From Gramella sp. AN32 (GTDB taxonomy: Bacteria; Bacteroidota; Bacteroidia; Flavobacteriales; Flavobacteriaceae), in the NCBI RefSeq assembly GCF_023718305.1, contig NZ_QEYO01000007.1:62001-126000 (forward strand): DNA of 64,000 nt, given 5' to 3'. The position numbers and the translations under genes were made by a program. The notes below the pieces were generated by a model that saw nothing but the letters and a program-made list of their open reading frames with translations, was not told where the DNA came from and searched no databases. How positions within the stretch are numbered: position 1 is the stretch's first letter; each line of letters starts with the position of its first letter. Of the stretch, positions 1-8,379 are shown piece after piece.

Positions 1-149
1 TTTAAAAATAAAAAATCTCCAGTTTTTAATGATAAATTAACGATTTGAACCTTTAGATTTTAGCCTTCTACATCTAAAAACCTATTTCCTAAATCAAAAT
101 AAATACGTAAAAACATGAATTTCTTAACTTCAGCTCAAACGATTAAAAA

Positions 150-668
150 ATGAAAATCCGTAAAAAAATCCTATATCTGTTTTTGTTTTATATTGCTGCC
201 CTTTCTTCTCAAAACCCACCTGAAAATTGCGCCTGCTGTGGTTCAGATTATCAAAGTTTTGATTTTTGGATTGGAGACTGGGAGGTTTACAATACAGAAG
301 GGGGGAAAATTGGAGAAAATTTGGTGGAAGCACTGGAAGGGCACTGTATTATTAACGAAAATTGGACAGGATCTACCGGTGGAAGCGGAAAAAGTTATAA
401 TTATTATGATCCCACCGATGAAACCTGGAATCAGTTATGGATAAGTTCAACGGGGAAAATCCTAAAATTGAAAGGCAAAGCTGAAGCCAACAAAATGGTA
501 TTGAAGAGCCAGCTTACTTCAGGAAAAAAAGGAAATTATTTTAACCAGATTACCTGGACAAAAAATTCAGATGGCAGCGTAACCCAATTATGGGAATTGT
601 TGGATACTGAAGGCAAACTAATTTCCGAAACTTTCGAAGGAATCTATAAAAAGAAAAATGCTCAATAG
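150..668 (+). CDS. Exported DUF1579-like protein
   Basis: 172-aa protein of unknown function. Residues 1 to about 20 form a hydrophobic signal peptide (ending near ALSSQ), so it is probably exported to the periplasm or surface. The segment FDFWIGDWEVYN, followed by repeated Trp- and Gly-rich beta strands, is the pattern of the DUF1579/lipocalin-like family, whose members are small beta-barrel proteins without an assigned reaction. Three cysteines lie close together (CACCG) just after the signal peptide. The gene stands alone and its last 7 bases overlap the end of the convergent dsbD-like gene. I recognise the fold pattern only; the function is unknown. Confidence 0.6.
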   Translation: MKIRKKILYLFLFYIAALSSQNPPENCACCGSDYQSFDFWIGDWEVYNTEGGKIGENLVEALEGHCIINENWTGSTGGSGKSYNYYDPTDETWNQLWISSTGKILKLKGKAEANKMVLKSQLTSGKKGNYFNQITWTKNSDGSVTQLWELLDTEGKLISETFEGIYKKKNAQ

Positions 669-2683
669 AATTTGACAGCTTTTTCAAATTCAGGCGGAGA
701 ATCATTTTTAAATGCATCGATTCCCTTCTGAAGCCATTCTAAATATTTTTCAGCATCAGGCTCGTAGGCAATAGGTTCGATCAGGTTTTTTTCATCATGC
801 CCTATCAACACATAATAAGGTTGGGCATTGGCCTTATAATTTTTGATTTGAAAATCACTCCATTTATTACCAATGGTCTCAATATCTTTTCCGGTAGTTT
901 CTGAAGTATATTGTTCAGCTTCGGGCAACTTCCGTTGGTCGTCAACATACAACGAAACAAGCACAACTTCAGATTTTAATATTTCCAGAACAGCTGCTTC
1001 GCTCCATACACGTTCTTCCATTTTTCGGCAATTTACACAGGCATGCCCCGTGAAATCGATCAAAACAGGAAGATCCTTCTTTTTAGCATAGGCCAAGCCT
1101 TCTTCATAATCATGAAAGGAGATAAGATCATGTGGCCCATAAACTGCACCTTCAGGCAGCGTATTTTCAGGAGAACTTATCCCAACCGATTTTGAATTTC
1201 CCACGCCGTAGGGTGATTCACTGTATTGTAAGGGTGGAGGAAATCCGCTAATGATCTTTAATGGTGCCCCCCATAAGCCGGGAATAAGATAAATAGTAAA
1301 GGCTAAAACAATAAGCCCCATCAATAATCTTCCCACCGAAATAAAGGGCATTTCAGAATCGTGGGGCAATTTAATTTTTCCGAATAAATACAGCGCCAAA
1401 CCTCCAAAAATTGCGATCCAGATCGCCAGGAACAATTCCCTTTCCAGCAGATGTAGTTGTAAAACAAGATCTGCATTCGATAAAAATTTAAAAGCAAGGG
1501 CAAGTTCTAAAAAGCCCAAAAATACTTTTACCGTATTCAACCAGCCACCGGACTTTGGTAAGGAATTTAACCAGCCCGGGAAAGCAGCAAAGAGTGCGAA
1601 GGGAAGGGCCAGGGCCAGAGAAAATCCAAGCATGCCAATTATAGGTGCCAATCCACCTTTAGAAGCGGCTTCAACGAGCAAAGTTCCAACGATGGGACCC
1701 GTACAGGAAAAAGAGACAATGGCTAAGGCTAAGGCCATAAAAAATATTCCTATTACACCGCCGCGATCTGCCTGGGAATCAATTTTATTCCCCCAACTAT
1801 TTGGCAACATAATTTCAAAAGCGCCCATAAATGAAATAGCAAAAACCACCAATAATATGAAAAAGATCACATTGAACCAGACGTTCGTGGATAAAGCATT
1901 TAAGGCATCGGCTCCAAAAATAAGCGTGACCAGGGAACCTAATAAAACATAGATGACGATGATTGAAATTCCGTAGAAAATAGCATTTCTAATCCCCATC
2001 GCCCTGGTTTTGCTTTGTTTGGTAAAAAAGCTTACCGTCATTGGGATCATGGGGAATACACATGGCGTTAATAAAGCCGCAAAGCCCGATAAAAAAGCGA
2101 TGATAAAAATCCCCCAAAAGGAACGTTTTGAACTTGTTTCAATTTCTGTATTTCCCGACTTTGAACGCTCATCTTTATCCTGAGCAATACCATTATTTTC
2201 AGAATTATCCTGTCCTGAAGCGTTTTCTTTAAGTTTAAATTCAAAGGTTTTACTATCAAAAATACAGGCGGTATCATCACAAACCTGATATTCAACTTCT
2301 ACATTTACTGTACTTAAAGTTGAATCGAGAACTTTGATATTTTGCGTAAAAGTCGCCGTATTTTTAAAAAAAGTGAGCTCCATTTCGAAGACCTTATCAT
2401 ACTCTGTAACCGTCTCACTTTCTTCGGTCTTTCCAATTAATTCATAAGTAGATCCTGCATCTTCGTATTTAAAAACCGTAGCATTTACTGCATCTTCAGG
2501 TAAAAACTGGGAATATAAATGCCAGTGATTTTCAATAAATGCATTAAAAATTAATTGATATTCGTTCTCAGAAACCTGTTTGATTTCTGTTTCCCATTCT
2601 ACCGGTTTCAATATCTGAGCTTCCGCAGTACATGCAGAAAAAACGATAAAAAACAGTAAAAGCGGTTTTATGAAGTCGTGCAT
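662..2683 (-). CDS. dsbD: DsbD-type thiol:disulfide interchange protein
   Basis: 673-aa inner-membrane protein that passes electrons from cytoplasmic thioredoxin to periplasmic thiols. The three DsbD parts are in order. The N-terminal periplasmic domain has a cysteine pair at about 135/140 (VCDDTACIF). The central membrane domain (about 190-470) carries one cysteine in LTPCVFPMIP (C208) and one in SFSCTGPIVG (C327). The C-terminal thioredoxin domain has GHACVNCRKME (C549, C552). A signal peptide covers residues 1-22. All six redox cysteines are present, so it should be active. The gene is transcribed alone and is convergent with the DUF1579-like gene. It may serve cytochrome c maturation or periplasmic disulfide repair. 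Confidence 0.9.
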   Translation of the reverse strand: MHDFIKPLLLFFIVFSACTAEAQILKPVEWETEIKQVSENEYQLIFNAFIENHWHLYSQFLPEDAVNATVFKYEDAGSTYELIGKTEESETVTEYDKVFEMELTFFKNTATFTQNIKVLDSTLSTVNVEVEYQVCDDTACIFDSKTFEFKLKENASGQDNSENNGIAQDKDERSKSGNTEIETSSKRSFWGIFIIAFLSGFAALLTPCVFPMIPMTVSFFTKQSKTRAMGIRNAIFYGISIIVIYVLLGSLVTLIFGADALNALSTNVWFNVIFFILLVVFAISFMGAFEIMLPNSWGNKIDSQADRGGVIGIFFMALALAIVSFSCTGPIVGTLLVEAASKGGLAPIIGMLGFSLALALPFALFAAFPGWLNSLPKSGGWLNTVKVFLGFLELALAFKFLSNADLVLQLHLLERELFLAIWIAIFGGLALYLFGKIKLPHDSEMPFISVGRLLMGLIVLAFTIYLIPGLWGAPLKIISGFPPPLQYSESPYGVGNSKSVGISSPENTLPEGAVYGPHDLISFHDYEEGLAYAKKKDLPVLIDFTGHACVNCRKMEERVWSEAAVLEILKSEVVLVSLYVDDQRKLPEAEQYTSETTGKDIETIGNKWSDFQIKNYKANAQPYYVLIGHDEKNLIEPIAYEPDAEKYLEWLQKGIDAFKNDSPPEFEKAVKFY

Positions 2684-2928
2684 TGTTCTTTAAAACTAAA
2701 TTATACAGGCAGGAATTAGTAGAAAATAATACGCTGCCTTACAAAATGAATCCCAGCAAAAGTATTGAAAATGAAAGAATTTTCAGAAAATTGACCGTAT
2801 AGTTTATTTATAATTTAGAAGTTAGCCCTAACATTGATATCCCCTATGAGCAAATGCCTAAATATTTCTTTAAAAAAGCTAGAAAGACAGGTGCCAAGGC
2901 TAAATATACTTACAGGAATTCACGAAAT

Positions 2929-2961
2929 TTGACTACATTCAAACGGATAACAGTATTTTTG
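2929..2961 (+). promoter_or_regulatory. Bacteroidota-type promoter of the GH130 gene
   Basis: TTG at 2929-2931, a 22-base spacer, then TATTTTTG at 2954-2961. This fits the Bacteroidota sigma factor pattern TTG-N17..23-TAnnTTTG. The start codon of the GH130 gene follows 21 bases downstream. The rest of the gap from dsbD (2684-2928) shows no further clear element. Confidence 0.5.
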
Positions 2962-2982
2962 ATTCCCCTTAAACCCTGATCC

Positions 2983-4080
2983 ATGAAAAAAGATTATATC
3001 CTTTACTTATTTATTTTTCTGAATTTTTCAGTTTTTTCCCAACAAGAAGAATGGGTGCTGGGGCCGTTTGAAAGGTTTACAGATTCCAAACCCATTCTGG
3101 AAAAAAATGAACAATCGGTTTTCCAGGATCCCATTTCCGGAAAGACTGCCCATTGGGAATCGATGGCAACATTTAACCCCGCCGCGATCCTAAGAAACGA
3201 TACTATTTTTGTTTTATATAGAGCGGAAGAAAAACTGGGTGAAAAGGAGATTGGCGGTCATCGATCACGAATTGGAATGGCTTATTCTCTGGATGGATTG
3301 CAATATACCTCATTGCCCGAACCTGTTTTTTATCCCCAAAATGACGCGCAAAAAGGAAATGAATTTCCCGGTGGGGTAGAAGACCCCAGGATTGTGGAAA
3401 CTGAAGATGGTGTATATGTTTTAACCTATACCCAGTGGAACCGCGAGGTACCAAGACTTGCGGTGGCAACTTCAAAAGACTTGAAAACCTGGCAGAAATT
3501 TGGCCCGGTATTTCACCAGCATAAAGAAGGAAAGTATTTGGATAGGGAGACAAAATCCGGGGCTATCGTTACAAAATTAGAAGATGGAAAACTTCTTGCG
3601 GTGAAAATTGATGGGAAATACTGGATGTATTTTGGGGTTCCCAATATATATCTGGCCAGTTCAGAAGATTTGATCCACTGGACTCCGGTGGAAAATCATG
3701 AAGGAAACCTGGCGCCAGTTCTCACCCCAAGGCCGGGATATTTTGATTCATGGCTGGTAGAAGCAGGCCCTCCACCATTGCTAACAGAGAATGGGATTGT
3801 AGTTTTATATAATGCGGGGAATTCAGGAAATATTGGCATCCCTGAATTGGGAAATCGGGTTTACACCGGCGGACAGGCTTTGTTTTCTTCTGAAGTTCCC
3901 TGGAAATTAATGGATAGATCTGAAGTACCTTTTATTAAACCAGAACTGGATTTCGAAAAATCTGGCCAGTATGAAGACGGGACTACCTTTGTAGAGGGTT
4001 TAATCTGGTTCAAAAAATCATGGTACTTATATTATGGGACGGCCGATAGTATGGTGGGAGTGGTTCGAACTAAAGAGTAA
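2983..4080 (+). CDS. Exported GH130-family glycosidase/phosphorylase
   Basis: 365-aa protein with a signal peptide (residues 1-19, ending SVFSQ). It has the five-bladed propeller pattern of glycoside hydrolase family 130: an early Arg-containing strand (LYRAEE), the motif GGVEDPRI at 130-137 that carries the family's proton-donor Asp, and repeated blade motifs such as SKDLKTWQ and SEDLIHWT. GH130 enzymes act on beta-mannosidic bonds, including mannosyl-GlcNAc. Cytoplasmic members are phosphorylases, whereas exported members tend to be hydrolases, so hydrolysis is the better guess here. It lies some 8 kb from the susCD locus, beside other secreted carbohydrate enzymes. Family call strong, substrate inferred. 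Confidence 0.8.
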   Translation: MKKDYILYLFIFLNFSVFSQQEEWVLGPFERFTDSKPILEKNEQSVFQDPISGKTAHWESMATFNPAAILRNDTIFVLYRAEEKLGEKEIGGHRSRIGMAYSLDGLQYTSLPEPVFYPQNDAQKGNEFPGGVEDPRIVETEDGVYVLTYTQWNREVPRLAVATSKDLKTWQKFGPVFHQHKEGKYLDRETKSGAIVTKLEDGKLLAVKIDGKYWMYFGVPNIYLASSEDLIHWTPVENHEGNLAPVLTPRPGYFDSWLVEAGPPPLLTENGIVVLYNAGNSGNIGIPELGNRVYTGGQALFSSEVPWKLMDRSEVPFIKPELDFEKSGQYEDGTTFVEGLIWFKKSWYLYYGTADSMVGVVRTKE

Positions 4081-4101
4081 ATGATACAAGCTTTATAAAA
4101 C

Positions 4102-4136
4102 AAAAAAGCCTCTTTCCGTTTAACGGAAAAAAGCTT
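4102..4136 (-). terminator. Rho-independent terminator
   Basis: Minus strand: a 13-bp arm pair AAGC-TTTTTTCCG / CGGAAAGAGGCTT with a 5-base loop (4106-4136), followed by a U tract at 4107-4102. It would end both GH3 transcripts that read through and the candidate small RNA. Confidence 0.7.
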
Positions 4137-4277
4137 CTCATTGGCTAACCTGAATTCACACAACACAGAATTCATTTAGGCTAACTACTTATCCCTATTG
4201 GGATCACAACACAACTTTGTGCAAACCGGTCTTAACCGATCTTTTTTCATATTATAGAAAAATTTTCTTTAAACAAG
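4102..4277 (-). ncRNA. Candidate small RNA with own promoter and terminator
   Basis: On the minus strand the gap after the GH3 gene has a complete transcription unit of about 175 nt. A strong promoter lies at 4315-4283. Stem-loops follow: an ACCG-type hairpin near 4226-4240, ATCCC/GGGAT at about 4191-4204, and a long imperfect arm pair around GAATTC at 4150-4175. It ends in a 13-bp stem (4106-4136) with a U run, a Rho-independent terminator. No open reading frame of useful length is present. It could be a 6S-like RNA of Flavobacteriia or a 3'-UTR-derived sRNA; I cannot assign the family by eye. Confidence 0.5.
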
Positions 4278-4282
4278 GCCTG

Positions 4283-4315
4283 CAAATATACGATCGACAT
4301 TCAGATTTTTACAAA
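4283..4315 (-). promoter_or_regulatory. Promoter of the candidate small RNA
   Basis: Minus-strand TTTG (complement of 4312-4315), a 21-base spacer, then TATATTTG (complement of 4283-4290). This is a near-perfect Bacteroidota promoter. It begins 3 bases beyond the GH3 stop codon and points away from that gene, into a non-coding segment, so it cannot serve any annotated protein gene. Confidence 0.6.
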
Positions 4316-4317
4316 TT

Positions 4318-7263
4318 TTATTTCTTTATCGCATCATAAATTACCTGCTGAATATTGGTTCTCGTATTTAATTGGTACAATCTGGTATTATCTCGAGTGG
4401 GTAAAACACGATTACTGAGAAAAATATAAACTATGTTCGTTTCCGGATCTGCCCAGGCCATGGTTCCCGTAAAGCCGGTATGGCCAAAACTATCCATACT
4501 TGCATCTTTTGCGGTATTGCTGCTTTCACCTTTGTACTCAAGATAGGGTTTGTCAAAACCAAGTCCGCGATGATTGTCGTTATCAGGAAACGGGGCTTTT
4601 GTAAATTCTTCTAAAGTGGAGGTTTCAATAAATCGTTCTCCCCCGTATTCACCCATATTCACATACATTTGCATAAGCTTGGCCAGATCGTTTGCATTGG
4701 CAAATAATCCCGCGTTCCCGGAAACCCCTCCCATCATAATGGCGCCTTCATCATGTACATTTCCGTGGATATTCTCATGCCTGAAGAAGAAATCATTTTC
4801 CGTAGGAACTATTCTGGAAATAGGAAATTTTTCCATAGGGTTATAAGTTAAGCTTGTTGCCCCCAATTTATTGTAAATACGGTCATACAAAACTTCTTCA
4901 AACGGACTTTCATTGGTCAAACGTTCCACAATTTCGGGCAGTAAATAAAATGCAAGCCCACTGTATTTATATTTAGCTTCTTTTTCCAGCGGAATTTTTT
5001 TGATCGCACTATAGATCTTTTTTTTATAATTTCTATGCAACCACAAATCATCGCTAATTTTAAGGGGAAATCTCGCAGAAGAATCTTTCTGAAAAGTGTT
5101 CCATTTAAAACTGCCATTATTTCTCAACGTAGTTTTCCAATAGGGGATCCAGGGCTGCAAACGTCCCTGGTGCGCGAGAATTTGCCTAAAAGGAATGCCC
5201 TCTTTATTCGAATTTTTAAAATACGGCAGGTAATCATCTATGCTCGCATTTAAATCGAATTTCCCCTCATCATACAACTGCATCACCAAAGGCAGCGTAC
5301 TCGAAATTTTGGTGATACTGGCCAGGTCATAGATATCTTCATTTTCCACAGCAATGGTATCGGTATACGATTGAAAACCGTAAGATTTGTAAAAAACGAT
5401 CTTTTCATCTTTCGCCACTAAAATTTGTGCACCGGGGATTGCCCGGGCATCTATGGCCTGCTTCACCAAAGAATCAATTCCTTTATACAAAATTTCTGAA
5501 TCCATCCCGGCAGCTTCCGGGACAGTATATTGGAAACGTAGACCACCTTCAAGATCCAAACCATACCCAGCTTTAAATTTATCACCAATGCTCACCGGTA
5601 ATCGGCCTTTGGCGCCAACACCGCCAAAAATGAGTTGCGCGACCATTTCTTCAGTAAGCGGGGAATCCTGATAAGCTTCAATGAGAACATTAGAATTTTC
5701 AATATTTTCAAGATCATTTAGCACATAAGGATTCTTAAAAATGGCGAAAATCGTATTATCTTCTGAAGACATTTCAGTTATAAAATTTTTGAGCTCTTCG
5801 GAAATTTTTAAAATATTTTGCGGCCTTATACTGAAATCGTGTAAGCCAATTATGTTTACGTTATACCCTTTAAGTTTTGCTTTTACACTGTCAATCAGTT
5901 TTTCTGAAGCATCTACAGGCAGTTGAAAGTGTTTTACTTTTCCATACCAGTCCAGACTTTTTTGAAAATGTGATTTTTGATCGACCCCAATACTCACCGA
6001 GGCCATTTTTACCTGATCCAGTTTTTGAATGGGAATTAACTGGTTTTCATTTTTCAAAACGGTAAGGGAAGCTTCGGTCAATTTCTGTAGAATTAACCTG
6101 GCCTGCCCATTATTTATTTCTTTATCCAAATTTTCCAGTTTCCCGGGTTGATAATGATCCAAGCCTACCCATTGTTTTGCCGCAAGTATTTTTCGGCATC
6201 GCGCATCAATTTCTTTTTGAGAGATCAGCCCTTGTTTAATGGCTTTTTCAATTTCATCGATGGCTTTGGGAACATCTTCAGTAAATTCAATGAGATCGTT
6301 TCCGGCAAGGATAGCGTCCTTATCAACAATACCGGGATCATTGCCTTTGGTAACTCCTTTCATGTTCATGGCATCGGTCACGATAAGCCCTTGAAAGCCC
6401 AATTCATTTTTAAGCAATTCTGTAACAATAGGTTTCGATAAGGTGGAAGGCATACCTGTAGAATCCAGTTCAGGAATATCCAAATGTGCGATCATCACAC
6501 CCGTAATCCCGGCTTCGATCAATTTTTTAAAGGGATAAATCTCCAGGCTATCCAGCCTTGTACGCTTGTGATTAATTTGAGGCAGGTCATAATGAGAATC
6601 GGTATCGGTATCTCCATGACCGGGGAAATGTTTCGCCGTGGTCATTAAATTTTCACTTTGCATGCCCTGCATATAAGCGATTCCCTTCCTTACCACATTC
6701 ATTTTATCCTCCCCAAACGACCTGTAGTTGATCACGGGATTATCAGGATTATTATTTACATCTACCACCGGTGCAAAATTCATATGCAAACCCACCCTTT
6801 TTAACTGGCGTGCGATCTCCTGTCCCATTTCAAAGATCAAATCTTCGCCCTGGATCGCTCCCAAAGCCATTTCATACGGGAAATTGATCGTATTCTGCAG
6901 GCGCATTCCCAACCCCCATTCAGCATCGGTAGCTCCAATCAAGGGAACTTCAGAAATCAACTGATAGGTATTCATCAATTTTAACTGGGATTCGGGATCA
7001 CCCTGCATAAAAATGAGTCCGCCAATTTTCTCTTTTTCAATGAGCTCTAAAACTGAATTGACATGGGTTTGATCTCTATTGGAATAGGCCGGGATCATAA
7101 ATAACTGGGCGATCCTTTCTCTGGGGCTTAAATCCTGCATGATGGAATCTACCCATTTACTCTGTTGATATTGAAGGAATTCAGGTTGTTTTATTTCAGG
7201 ATTCTGGCTAAAGATACAGGTATAGGAAAATATGGTAAAAAGTAAGGCAAGCTTTAATTTCAT
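4318..7263 (-). CDS. GH3 beta-N-acetylglucosaminidase fused to beta-lactamase-type serine hydrolase
   Basis: 981-aa exported fusion (signal peptide 1-19). Residues about 35-400 are a family 3 glycoside hydrolase of the NagZ branch: the motif KHFPGHGDTDTDSH at 211-224 carries the Asp/His general-acid dyad and IVTDAMN near 297 carries the nucleophile Asp. A GH3 C-terminal domain follows. Residues about 590-981 are a beta-lactamase/penicillin-binding-like domain with SITK at 649-652, YSG near 767 and HTGFTG near 928. Such fusions are widespread in Bacteroidota and are thought to act on peptidoglycan or GlcNAc-glycans. It follows the ChbG-like gene after 34 bases, probably in one operon. Confidence 0.9.
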   Translation of the reverse strand: MKLKLALLFTIFSYTCIFSQNPEIKQPEFLQYQQSKWVDSIMQDLSPRERIAQLFMIPAYSNRDQTHVNSVLELIEKEKIGGLIFMQGDPESQLKLMNTYQLISEVPLIGATDAEWGLGMRLQNTINFPYEMALGAIQGEDLIFEMGQEIARQLKRVGLHMNFAPVVDVNNNPDNPVINYRSFGEDKMNVVRKGIAYMQGMQSENLMTTAKHFPGHGDTDTDSHYDLPQINHKRTRLDSLEIYPFKKLIEAGITGVMIAHLDIPELDSTGMPSTLSKPIVTELLKNELGFQGLIVTDAMNMKGVTKGNDPGIVDKDAILAGNDLIEFTEDVPKAIDEIEKAIKQGLISQKEIDARCRKILAAKQWVGLDHYQPGKLENLDKEINNGQARLILQKLTEASLTVLKNENQLIPIQKLDQVKMASVSIGVDQKSHFQKSLDWYGKVKHFQLPVDASEKLIDSVKAKLKGYNVNIIGLHDFSIRPQNILKISEELKNFITEMSSEDNTIFAIFKNPYVLNDLENIENSNVLIEAYQDSPLTEEMVAQLIFGGVGAKGRLPVSIGDKFKAGYGLDLEGGLRFQYTVPEAAGMDSEILYKGIDSLVKQAIDARAIPGAQILVAKDEKIVFYKSYGFQSYTDTIAVENEDIYDLASITKISSTLPLVMQLYDEGKFDLNASIDDYLPYFKNSNKEGIPFRQILAHQGRLQPWIPYWKTTLRNNGSFKWNTFQKDSSARFPLKISDDLWLHRNYKKKIYSAIKKIPLEKEAKYKYSGLAFYLLPEIVERLTNESPFEEVLYDRIYNKLGATSLTYNPMEKFPISRIVPTENDFFFRHENIHGNVHDEGAIMMGGVSGNAGLFANANDLAKLMQMYVNMGEYGGERFIETSTLEEFTKAPFPDNDNHRGLGFDKPYLEYKGESSNTAKDASMDSFGHTGFTGTMAWADPETNIVYIFLSNRVLPTRDNTRLYQLNTRTNIQQVIYDAIKK

Positions 7264-7297
7264 CTGAAGGTTATATTTTTAGGATTTATGATCAGCT

Positions 7298-8239
7298 CTA
7301 TTCCCCGCGAACAATTTTATCCCGAATTTCCTTCCAGGTAACCAGAATGATATTATTATCGGCAATAAGTTTTTTAACCTTTTCTCCTGTAAAAAAATCA
7401 AGATCGTCCTGTCTCCATTGGCTTCCCCACATAGGATGTTCTTTGGTAACGGCCATCATTTCTTCATTATTTACGGCAAGATGAATAAGGATACATGACA
7501 AACCGGGTTGCAAATCATTCAAGATCTCTTCATAGAATATTTCCATGCCTTTGCTAGTATAAACTTCCGGATAAGCCTGATAAACTGAATCTACCATGAC
7601 ATCTTTTTCAGTCAATTCAAAATCCCCTAATTCTGAAAGTGCTTCAATTTTACTATTCAACAAAACCGGGACTTTATATTCCCTTCCTTTTTTTATATAA
7701 GCTTTTAAAAATTCCGGAGTACTCATCACCGCGCCCATATGCGCATCAAAATGGGTCACATCGATTCCATAAGAGAGTGCTTTTTGAATCTGGTTATCTA
7801 ATTCTTTTTCCACATCTTTCGCATTCCCATGCATTTTCACGCTATCCACCAGATGATAAAAGTAGCCATTGGGATCGATCAAACTTTTTACCTCATTTTT
7901 AGAAGCTGAAGGCCCCCATTTATAGTCTTTCCATTCGCTGGTTACAGTTAGGTGCAATCCAAAGTCGGCAGAATCGGCATGTTTTTTCGCATAGGCAGCA
8001 ATTTCCGGAAACCAGGGGCAGGGCACCATAATACTTGCCGAATTTACCACACCTTCTTCCAGGCCTTTAATTGTGGCAATATTTTCAGAATGGCTTACAC
8101 CCGCATCATCGGCATGAATAATCAGTAATTTTGAATTTGCCGGGTAACCGAGTTTTTCAGCAATTGTATGAGAAGGAGTTTGTGCATTTAGAATAAAAGC
8201 AGAAAACAAAATGGGAAGAAGATAGAAATAACTTTTCAT
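7298..8239 (-). CDS. Exported ChbG/YdjC-family carbohydrate deacetylase
   Basis: 313-aa protein with a signal peptide (1-19, ending LNAQ). The core matches the ChbG/HpnK (YdjC) deacetylase family: LLIIHADDAGVSH at 38-50 with the metal-binding Asp pair, FGLHLTVTSEW with a metal His, and THFDAHMG near residue 150. The E. coli homologue removes an acetyl group from diacetylchitobiose. Here the protein is exported and is the first gene of a unit with the GH3/beta-lactamase fusion, which fits stepwise trimming of GlcNAc-containing oligosaccharides outside the cytoplasm. A weak minus-strand TAATTTTG element lies about 70 bases upstream. The substrate is inferred. Confidence 0.8.
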   Translation of the reverse strand: MKSYFYLLPILFSAFILNAQTPSHTIAEKLGYPANSKLLIIHADDAGVSHSENIATIKGLEEGVVNSASIMVPCPWFPEIAAYAKKHADSADFGLHLTVTSEWKDYKWGPSASKNEVKSLIDPNGYFYHLVDSVKMHGNAKDVEKELDNQIQKALSYGIDVTHFDAHMGAVMSTPEFLKAYIKKGREYKVPVLLNSKIEALSELGDFELTEKDVMVDSVYQAYPEVYTSKGMEIFYEEILNDLQPGLSCILIHLAVNNEEMMAVTKEHPMWGSQWRQDDLDFFTGEKVKKLIADNNIILVTWKEIRDKIVRGE

Positions 8240-8379
8240 GAAATAACCATATTTGATTGGTAAAGGAAGATAATCATTTTTGAACTTTTGAGAACGGAAA
8301 CCATTGCAAAATTAGAGGTTATGTCGAAATTTTAAATAAAAAAACTAACTTGATGCTTCTAAAGTTTCCATTATAATCC

